A stretch of 16,021 nucleotides of DNA from Roseovarius sp. (GTDB taxonomy: Bacteria; Pseudomonadota; Alphaproteobacteria; Rhodobacterales; Rhodobacteraceae): positions 1 through 16,021 of the forward strand of contig SLDH01000203.1 in NCBI GenBank assembly GCA_007125415.1, written 5' to 3'. A program made the position numbers and the translations under genes. The notes beneath the pieces were generated by a model, which had not been told where the DNA came from, made no database searches, and saw only the letters and a list, made by a program, of their open reading frames with translations. Numbering within the stretch: the first letter of the stretch is position 1; every line of letters starts with the position of its first letter. This document shows, in pieces, positions 1 through 5,978 of this stretch.

Positions 1-995
1 GAAGTCCCCGGCGGCACCTCGGCAAGATTAACCCCCGGAAGGTCATTGATTTCCGCATTCGTTCTGGGAACGATGATCGTCTCACCATCTGCAAAGGGAT
101 TAGGTTGCACGACCATCGGCCGCTCTTCAACCCGAAGTTCCAGATTGCCCTGCGAAACGGCGACTCGGGATATTCGGACATCCTGACCCATGACAATCGT
201 GCCTGACCGCTGATCGACGACTACCCGGGCTTTCTGTTCTGGCTGGACCAGAATGTTCTCAATCTGGCCGATCATATGCGCTGCCGACAGGGCACCGCCT
301 GCCGCTACGTTCAGGCGGACAGTGCCCGAGTCCAGCATAAGGGCAACACGGCTTCCCACAGTCCGGTTGATGGCATTCTCGATTCGCGCGGCCGTAGTGA
401 AATCAGGCTCCCGAAGGGCGAGGCGGAGGGAGTCAAGGGTGGCGAATTCGAAATCGATCTCCCTTTCGACCCGTGCACCCGCGGGAATGGTGCCCGAAGT
501 GGGCACACCTTGGACAACACCCCCGGCATCGCCTTGCGCGGTAACGCCGCCGGCAATGATTGTGCCTTGTGCCACGGCGTAGATCTGGCCATCCGCAGCA
601 TTCAATGGGGTCATGATCAGCGTTCCGCCGAGCAGGCTCTTGGCATCACCGATGGCTGAAACTGTCACGTCGATCTGGCTTCCGGCGCGGGAGAAGGGTG
701 GCAGGCTGGCGGTGACGAAGACTGCGGCGACATTCCTGGGGCGAAACTGCTCGCCTGTGATGTTGACGCCGAGCCGTTCGAGGATGTTGGACATGATCTC
801 TTCGGTGAAGGGCGAATTCCGAAGGCCATCTCCCGTGCCGTTCAGCCCGACAACGAGGCCGTAACCCACAAGATCGTTGCCGCGCACACCGTCGAACTCC
901 ACGAGATCCTTGATTCGTATCTGGCTGGCGGAGGCTTCCGAAGCCAGAAAAAGAAGGACATGGCCGAGCGCAGCCAGGAAGCGAAGAGCGGTCAT
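1..995 (-). CDS. flgI: Flagellar P-ring protein FlgI (3' end beyond the window)
   Basis: FlgI forms the P-ring, the periplasmic bushing around the flagellar rod in the peptidoglycan layer. Reading starts at the ATG at 995-993 and stays open to the left edge. About 331 codons are present, so roughly the last 35-40 residues of the usual ~370 are missing. The N-terminus MTALRFLAALGHVLLFLASEASA is a Sec signal peptide with probable cleavage after ASA. It is followed by the diagnostic blocks IRIKDLVEFDGVRGNDLVGY and GLVVGLNGTGD. Further family blocks include RPRNVAAVFVTASLPPF and, near the edge, NAEINDLPGVNLAEVPPG. The start codon overlaps the flgL stop by 4 bp (ATGA on the minus strand), so it is translationally coupled to flgL. 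It is the last visible gene of the motB-flgEKL-flgI operon. The identification is secure. Confidence 0.95.
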   Translation of the reverse strand, partial: MTALRFLAALGHVLLFLASEASASQIRIKDLVEFDGVRGNDLVGYGLVVGLNGTGDGLRNSPFTEEIMSNILERLGVNITGEQFRPRNVAAVFVTASLPPFSRAGSQIDVTVSAIGDAKSLLGGTLIMTPLNAADGQIYAVAQGTIIAGGVTAQGDAGGVVQGVPTSGTIPAGARVEREIDFEFATLDSLRLALREPDFTTAARIENAINRTVGSRVALMLDSGTVRLNVAAGGALSAAHMIGQIENILVQPEQKARVVVDQRSGTIVMGQDVRISRVAVSQGNLELRVEERPMVVQPNPFADGETIIVPRTNAEINDLPGVNLAEVPPGT

Positions 996-2002
996 GACAG
1001 GAAATTCACCAGGTTCAGCCGCGACATGCGAGCGGTCAGCGTATAGAGAGTTTCAAGCCGCGTCTGGACCGCGTCCAGTTCCGAGGCTGCGTCGAATGGA
1101 TCGATCCCGAGAAGGTCCCCGTGCAACATGTTCAGCCCTGCCGTTTCGGCGGATATGCGGGATGCAGCGCGATCGATCCGGCTTTCCGCGAAGCCCAGAT
1201 CAGCTCTGATGGCGGTAATGCGGTCCTGACTTGCGAACAGGGCTTCACCGGTCTGTCGGGCCAGCAAGACCTGGTCCGAACTGGAAAGGGCGATTGCCGG
1301 ATCATCCATAAGCGCCGCAATGGCCACCTGTTTCAGCGTGCTCCGAAAGACCGGATCATCGGCACGCAGGTCGAGTATGACGGATTCACCTTCGCCGAGG
1401 GGGTAGGCGGCTCTTGGTGCGCCGCTGCCAAGATAGACCGTCGTGTCGAATCCGCCGCCCGGGCTATCGAAAAAGTCATCCATGGCGGTGGTCAGTGTCG
1501 CTGCATCTGTAGCGCCTGCCGCTGCGCTGCGGATCGCGGCCATCACATCCTGCTGTCGGGCGACTGCGGCCTCGTTCAGTGCGTCGCCGGCAAAGAGAGA
1601 TCGTCCGGCAATCGAGACATTCAGTGCCGAGAGCATGTCGCCGAGAGCGTTGCGCGCTTCGTTGGCAACGGTGGGGTGGAGCGCTGCTCCAGGAGACATG
1701 GCGAAGGCGAGAGTACTCTCGCCAAGGGATTGAGCCCTCTCCTGAAATCTGGAAAGCGTGGTTTGCATCGCGCCGGAGTCGTTCCGGCCCTGTGTTGCGG
1801 CCGAGGCATGGCTGTCGAGGACGACCAGCCTGTGCCTGATATCTGCGAGGCTTGTGAAGTCGCCAGCAAGATGCCGGGTCACGTCCGAGGTTGTGCCGCT
1901 TGCCAATTCCGCAGTCAGGCGCATCATCTGCTGCTTCAGGACAGAGCTTTGTTGTCGCAGGGCGAAGCCCTGGGCCAGGTCGCCGATGGTAGTGATCGCC
2001 AT
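992..2002 (-). CDS. flgL: Flagellar hook-associated protein 3 (FlgL)
   Basis: FlgL is the second hook-filament junction protein, exported through the flagellar type III system and placed between FlgK and flagellin. The protein has 336 residues. Its N-terminal D0/D1 helices (residues 1-60) are flagellin-like, with heptad-type hydrophobics and the pattern LKQQMMRLTAELASG. The C-terminus ends in the paired coiled-coil segment LETLYTLTARMSRLNLVNFL. The middle region is variable, as is normal. The ATG at 2002-2000 lies 3 bp after the flgK stop, and GAGGA about 9 nt upstream may serve as ribosome binding site. The stop overlaps the flgI start. Position between flgK and flgI in a one-direction operon supports the call, since FlgL sequences are otherwise divergent. 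Confidence 0.9.
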   Translation of the reverse strand: MAITTIGDLAQGFALRQQSSVLKQQMMRLTAELASGTTSDVTRHLAGDFTSLADIRHRLVVLDSHASAATQGRNDSGAMQTTLSRFQERAQSLGESTLAFAMSPGAALHPTVANEARNALGDMLSALNVSIAGRSLFAGDALNEAAVARQQDVMAAIRSAAAGATDAATLTTAMDDFFDSPGGGFDTTVYLGSGAPRAAYPLGEGESVILDLRADDPVFRSTLKQVAIAALMDDPAIALSSSDQVLLARQTGEALFASQDRITAIRADLGFAESRIDRAASRISAETAGLNMLHGDLLGIDPFDAASELDAVQTRLETLYTLTARMSRLNLVNFLS

Positions 2003-2005
2003 GGT

Positions 2006-3457
2006 TCAAATCCTCAGGAGTGCTTTCATCATTTCATCAATCGTCTGGATCATCCGGGCATTGGCCGCGTAGGCCTGCTCGATCAACATCAGCGTCTGCA
2101 GCTCTGCATCGGAATCGACTCCGTTTTGCTGTTCGAGCTCAGAAAGAGCTGCATGACGGGCCGAGGCGAAGGAGAGTGCCCGGTCGACCGACAGCCGATC
2201 CTGTGCGACTTGCGAACTGACAGCCGAGGCATGCTGTGATGCCGAGCGCGGCAGAGCCCCGTTCGGGCCACTTGCGAGGGCACGGTTCTCGCGCAGAACG
2301 TCTGTGAGATCGGCGATCAGGCTTCCGTTGCCGGGGTTGCCGGGCAGTGTGGCACCGAGCCCGTCCCGGAGGCGCCATTCGGCATCGCCGTCAGCGGGAT
2401 CCAGCAGCGCGTTGATCTTGATGCGTGCAGCAAGTCCGACCTCATCAGCTGGCTGAAACGCAGCGCCGCTATCGGTGAAGAGGCCCGGCGCACCGGGGGG
2501 GCGGCTGGTATCGAGGCCAGCTTGCTGGAATCGCTCGACAAGATCACGTGCCATCGCATCGATCTGAGCCAAGATGGAGACCGCAAGCTCGTCCCTGACG
2601 CTGAAAAGGGCTGCAAGGCGGCCTCCCGCGATGGGACTGTTCGGGCCGGAGGCAGGAATGGCAAGATCATTGATCGAGATGCCGGAAAGCAAACCGTTTT
2701 CGGTCGTCATGTGTGACGCAACGAGGGGGCTGCCGATGAAGCCAAGCTCTGCGGGCGGGCCATCAAGCAGGATTGCGCCACCGGTTGTATAGAGCGCGAT
2801 CGTGTTGCTTTCGCGAGCTACACTTTGCACCGGAATGAATTCTGACAGCTGGTCGATCAGCGCGTCTCGCTGATCCAGCAAGGTCGCGCTGTACTGGTCT
2901 GGCCTGCCCTGTACAGCCAGTCGCGCGTTCAGATCCCGGATCTGGCCGAGAAGCGTGTTGATTTCGGAAACGGCACCTGCGATGGCGGCATCGGCATTGG
3001 TGCGCTGCGTTTCAATCTCCTTACCTGCGCGGTTCAAGGCCAGCGTCAGATCCGCGGCGCTCCGGATCGCGGCTTTCAGGCTGACAGGACTTTCGGGACT
3101 GGCGGAGGCTGATATCAGGCGGGCCTCGAAGGCTGAGACGAGCGCCGGGAGAGAGGAAGGTTGATCGGGTGTGCCGATTACCCGTGTCATGCTGTCGAAA
3201 AACGCGGCGCGGGTATCCTCGAAGGCGATCTCCGCATCCGCCTGTCGCCTGTCGGATAGAACCAGCGGATCCGAATGCCGCGTGATCCCACCAATCCCCA
3301 CACCGGTGAGGCCCTGACCGAGCGTGTTCAAACCCAGCTGCCTTTTGGCATATCCGGGTGTCAGCATGTTTGCCAGATTGGATGACACAACCTCGGCTGC
3401 GCGCGAGGATGCGGCCAGCCCCGATGTCGCGCCGGACAATGCGCTTGTAATACTCAT
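2006..3457 (-). CDS. flgK: Flagellar hook-associated protein 1 (FlgK)
   Basis: FlgK is the first hook-filament junction protein, assembled on the distal end of the hook before FlgL and flagellin. The protein has 483 residues, somewhat shorter than the 547 of E. coli, as is common in this bacterial group. The rod/hook family D0 motif sits at the N-terminus (residues 1-45: ALSGATSGLAASSRAAEVVS, then SNLANMLTPGYAKRQ). The matching C-terminal helix ends QTLMLIEQAYAANARMIQTI. Between them is the FlgK region with NTLLGQIRDLNARLAVQG and LLDQRDALIDQLSEFI. The minus-strand ribosome binding site AGAAGG lies 6 nt before the ATG. flgE ends 46 bp upstream and flgL begins 3 bp downstream. Confidence 0.95.
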   Translation of the reverse strand: MSITSALSGATSGLAASSRAAEVVSSNLANMLTPGYAKRQLGLNTLGQGLTGVGIGGITRHSDPLVLSDRRQADAEIAFEDTRAAFFDSMTRVIGTPDQPSSLPALVSAFEARLISASASPESPVSLKAAIRSAADLTLALNRAGKEIETQRTNADAAIAGAVSEINTLLGQIRDLNARLAVQGRPDQYSATLLDQRDALIDQLSEFIPVQSVARESNTIALYTTGGAILLDGPPAELGFIGSPLVASHMTTENGLLSGISINDLAIPASGPNSPIAGGRLAALFSVRDELAVSILAQIDAMARDLVERFQQAGLDTSRPPGAPGLFTDSGAAFQPADEVGLAARIKINALLDPADGDAEWRLRDGLGATLPGNPGNGSLIADLTDVLRENRALASGPNGALPRSASQHASAVSSQVAQDRLSVDRALSFASARHAALSELEQQNGVDSDAELQTLMLIEQAYAANARMIQTIDEMMKALLRI

Positions 3458-3503
3458 GTCAGACCTTCTTCCTTTCAGGCCGGTTCAGGGCGGGTTGCCG
3501 GTG

Positions 3504-4805
3504 CTAGCGCTTGATATTGGTGGTTTCCTGCAGCATCTCGTCCACAGTCTGGATCACTTTGGCATTGGAGGAATAGGCCCGCTGTGTCTGGATCATGTCG
3601 GTCAGTTCACCCGCCACATCAGTCGCTGATTCCTCGCGGGCAAAACCCACGACATCCCCGGTCGGGCCGTCCCCGGCATTCCACAGAAAGAAGGAGCCGC
3701 TCTCATTCGAGGGCAGGTAGGTCTGTTGACCCATCGCTATCATGCCATTGGGATTGGGCAGATCGGCCAGGGGCACCTGATAGATGATGCGGTTGATGCC
3801 GGTGTCATAGGAAGCCCGCACAAATCCGTTCGCGTCCACCTGGGCTCCGATCATCTTGCCCACTGGCGAGCCATCCTTGGAAATCGACAACGGCGCGAAA
3901 CTGTCTGACAATTGGGTCATGCCATCCGAAGAGCCGATCCTGCCGAGATAGATCTCCATCGGACCACCGGCCACGTTCACGATCACAGAGCCGGTATCCG
4001 GGTCATAAGCGCCGCCTGCGCCCGTCGCGACATCCAGAAGGGTACCACCCGAGGTGCGGGCATCATCAAAGGAGAGCGTGTATTCTCCGATCACAAGACC
4101 GGCCTGCGCGGTATCCCTGATTTCCATGGTCCATTCATTCGACGAACCGGCGGCTGGTAATGTCGGTGAGAAGGAGACCTGGATGTTCTCGGACTTGCCG
4201 AGATTATCGAAATATTCAACGGAGAGTTGCTGTGGCGCGCCGGTCGCGCCTGCGTCCGTGTCGGTGGCGGGCAGGTTGAGGCCAAGGCTGATCCGTGTTG
4301 TCGGCTCACCGGTGAGCTGGTTCACGTTGATCCGGACCGGCTCGAGCCCATCCGCGGTATCCCGCGGGAAGATGGGTATGGTGCCATCGGCATTGGCGGG
4401 CCAGCCCAGAAGGACGAGCCCTGATTCGGTCACGAGTTTCCCGTTTGCATCGGCGCGGAACGATCCCGTGCTGGTCAGCAGCATCTCGACGCCGCCATTG
4501 CCTGCATCCAGCTGACTGGCCTTGGCCACCGGCAGCATGCCGCGGCCCCGGACAGCCAGATCGGTCGGGTTGCTCGTGGTCACAAGCGAGCCGCTCTCGC
4601 TGACCAGACGTTGCGTGCTGCTGCGTACGCCGCCTGCGGTGTAGTTCCCGCTGGAGGAAGAGATGACCAGCGATTGAAAGTCGGTCTCGACGCGCTTGTA
4701 GCCATAGGTAGCGGAATTCGCGATGTTGTCGGAGATCGCGGCGAGCCGTGTGGCGTTTGCGCTCAACCCCGCCACGCCCGCGTTCAACGAAGAGGAAATA
4801 GTCAT
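3504..4805 (-). CDS. flgE: Flagellar hook protein FlgE
   Basis: FlgE polymerises into the flagellar hook, the universal joint between rod and filament. The protein has 433 residues. The N-terminal rod/hook motif reads LSANATRLAAISDNIANSAT followed by YGYKRVETDFQSLV. The FlgE body contains GGVRSSTQRLVSESGSLVTT and LAVRGRGMLPVA. The C-terminus carries the flg_bbr helix ELTDMIQTQRAYSSNAKVIQ with TVDEMLQET. AGAAAGG about 7 nt before the ATG is a good ribosome binding site. The 107 bp between motB and flgE is the only sizeable gap inside the operon and contains a CtrA-like sequence, so flgE may have its own promoter as well as read-through from motB. Confidence 0.95.
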   Translation of the reverse strand: MTISSSLNAGVAGLSANATRLAAISDNIANSATYGYKRVETDFQSLVISSSSGNYTAGGVRSSTQRLVSESGSLVTTSNPTDLAVRGRGMLPVAKASQLDAGNGGVEMLLTSTGSFRADANGKLVTESGLVLLGWPANADGTIPIFPRDTADGLEPVRINVNQLTGEPTTRISLGLNLPATDTDAGATGAPQQLSVEYFDNLGKSENIQVSFSPTLPAAGSSNEWTMEIRDTAQAGLVIGEYTLSFDDARTSGGTLLDVATGAGGAYDPDTGSVIVNVAGGPMEIYLGRIGSSDGMTQLSDSFAPLSISKDGSPVGKMIGAQVDANGFVRASYDTGINRIIYQVPLADLPNPNGMIAMGQQTYLPSNESGSFFLWNAGDGPTGDVVGFAREESATDVAGELTDMIQTQRAYSSNAKVIQTVDEMLQETTNIKR

Positions 4806-4864
4806 GGATACGCCTTTCTGCTGCGTCGATAGGATTTTCGTCGACCAGCATTACAGCGCGCGCT

Positions 4865-4879
4865 TTAACAGCCGCCTAA
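4865..4879. promoter_or_regulatory. Candidate CtrA-type binding site upstream of flgE
   Basis: The plus strand reads TTAA-cagccgc-CTAA (minus strand TTAG-N7-TTAA). This is one base away from the established CtrA consensus TTAA-N7-TTAA. A further TTAA half-site lies at 4883-4886. It sits in the motB-flgE gap, about 60 bp upstream of the flgE start. CtrA controls flagellar genes in many alphaproteobacteria, so the position makes sense, but a single short motif can occur by chance. Confidence 0.3.
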
Positions 4880-4912
4880 CGCTTAAAATCCGTTCCATTT
4901 CCGCTTCTGACC

Positions 4913-5755
4913 TTACCGCAGAAGGATCACCTCAACCCGGTTGTTGCGCACGGACATCGGGTTGCGGGTCACCGGCTCACGGTCGGCATGTCCTGTCATG
5001 CGCCTGATTCGGGTATCCCCGACATCACCTGACGACAGCAGCAACCTCGTGCGATTGGCCCGCGCCGTGGAGAGATCCCAGACCGGGTTTTCCCGCAGCA
5101 CCACCGGATGAGCCCGAGTATGCGCCGCAACGGCAATGTCGTTCCGCACCAGAAGGCTGACCGATGCCACCAGATCGAGCAGCTGCTCGAGCAGTTTCGT
5201 AGGTCTGTCCGTCCCCTTTTCGAACAGGCGCGCCTGCTTGAGATCGAAAAGCTCAATCACCAGCCCTTCATCCGTCACCCGCGTCACGATGTGGCGGCGC
5301 AACATCTCCGAAACCATGCTTTCGCCGGTGCGGCCCCTCAGCAGATCCTCAATCCTTTCGAATTCCTCGCTCTGGTGCGCGCTTTTGTCCGTGCCTTCAT
5401 CGTTCACGCCGATCTGTCCGCGGGCCTGGCGGCTTTCGCTTGGCTGCCGATTGGTCGCGCCGATGCCGTCCTGGGGCAACGTGTCCTCGGAGAAAACACT
5501 GTCACCACCAAAGGATCCATCGCCGCCGCCAGAGATCCGACTGATCGGGATGGTCGGGCTGAAATAGTCCGATATGCCCTTGCGTTGTTGTTCTGTCGTC
5601 GCGTTCAAAAGCCACATCAGCAAGAAGAAGGCCATCATGGCCGTCACGAAATCCGCATAGGCGACTTTCCAGGCCCCGCCATGGTGCCCATCGCCGCCGC
5701 CGACTTTCTTCTTCTTCTTGATGATGACAGGCGCGACATTGCCTTGCGCGCTCAT
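4913..5755 (-). CDS. motB: Flagellar motor stator protein MotB (OmpA-like C-terminus)
   Basis: MotB anchors the stator to peptidoglycan and carries the ion-binding aspartate of the motor channel. I choose the ATG at 5755-5753 (280 residues): AGGTGG at 5761-5766 lies 5 nt upstream, a better spacing than for the in-frame GTG at 5764. Residues 10-19 are a basic stretch (VIIKKKKKVG). The single membrane helix is about residues 31-51 (VAYADFVTAMMAFFLLMWLL), with the proposed ion-binding Asp at residue 35. A hydrophilic linker follows, then an OmpA-like domain (about 155-280) with LVIELFD, WDLSTARANRTRLLL and RNNRVEVILLR. The usual GHTD-like peptidoglycan motif is replaced by AAHTRAHP. It is the first gene of the visible flagellar operon. 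No motA is present in the window. Confidence 0.93.
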   Translation of the reverse strand: MSAQGNVAPVIIKKKKKVGGGDGHHGGAWKVAYADFVTAMMAFFLLMWLLNATTEQQRKGISDYFSPTIPISRISGGGDGSFGGDSVFSEDTLPQDGIGATNRQPSESRQARGQIGVNDEGTDKSAHQSEEFERIEDLLRGRTGESMVSEMLRRHIVTRVTDEGLVIELFDLKQARLFEKGTDRPTKLLEQLLDLVASVSLLVRNDIAVAAHTRAHPVVLRENPVWDLSTARANRTRLLLSSGDVGDTRIRRMTGHADREPVTRNPMSVRNNRVEVILLR

Positions 5756-5772
5756 CTCCACCACCTATTCCA

Positions 5773-5787
5773 CTCACCCGGGGTGAG
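5773..5787. repeat. Perfect 7-bp inverted repeat just upstream of motB
   Basis: CTCACCC-G-GGGTGAG is a perfect inverted repeat with a single central base, centred about 25 bp upstream of the motB ATG and just outside its ribosome binding site. It could be a repressor operator for the motB operon, a 5' leader hairpin, or chance in GC-rich DNA. No factor can be named from the sequence. Confidence 0.35.
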
Positions 5788-5932
5788 AGATATCGCACGA
5801 CCCCTTTCGGAGTGTTTAACGTTTCAAATTGCGTCAATATTCGCCCCGCGCAGCGTCACAGGTTTCGATCTGCCGTCGAAATGCGACATTACGTGCAGAT
5901 ACTGCCGGTTTCCCTTGAGAATTGCAGGCATT

Positions 5933-5947
5933 TGGCACAGATAGGGC
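5933..5947 (+). promoter_or_regulatory. Possible sigma-54-like -24/-12 element before mnhA
   Basis: TGGCAC-agata-GGGC keeps the invariant GG and GC of sigma-54 promoters with the required 10-bp spacing, but the -12 element has GGGC instead of TTGC. The predicted start would fall about 20 nt before the mnhA start codon. A sigma-70-like TTGAGA lies just upstream without a good -10 box. This is a weak candidate only. Confidence 0.15.
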
Positions 5948-5968
5948 GGAATTGTCTGGCCAGAGATC

Positions 5969-5973
5969 AGGAG
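5969..5973 (+). promoter_or_regulatory. Ribosome binding site that fixes the mnhA start
   Basis: AGGAG followed by a 5-nt spacer (TTAGC) precedes the GTG at 5979. The upstream in-frame TTG at 5922 has no comparable site and would add 19 residues (MQAFGTDRAELSGQRSGVS) that do not resemble the start of MnhA proteins. Confidence 0.65.
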
Positions 5974-5978
5974 TTAGC

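Noticed and set aside
1121..2239. 372-residue plus-strand open frame opposite flgL/flgK
   Set aside because: It lies antisense to two clearly coding flagellar genes, spans the flgK-flgL boundary, and its cysteine-, arginine- and histidine-rich translation has no recognisable domain. It is an open shadow typical of GC-rich codon bias.
5108..5944. 278-residue plus-strand open frame opposite motB and its leader
   Set aside because: It overlaps a secure motB gene on the other strand, has no family motifs, and its end lies in the mnhA promoter region.
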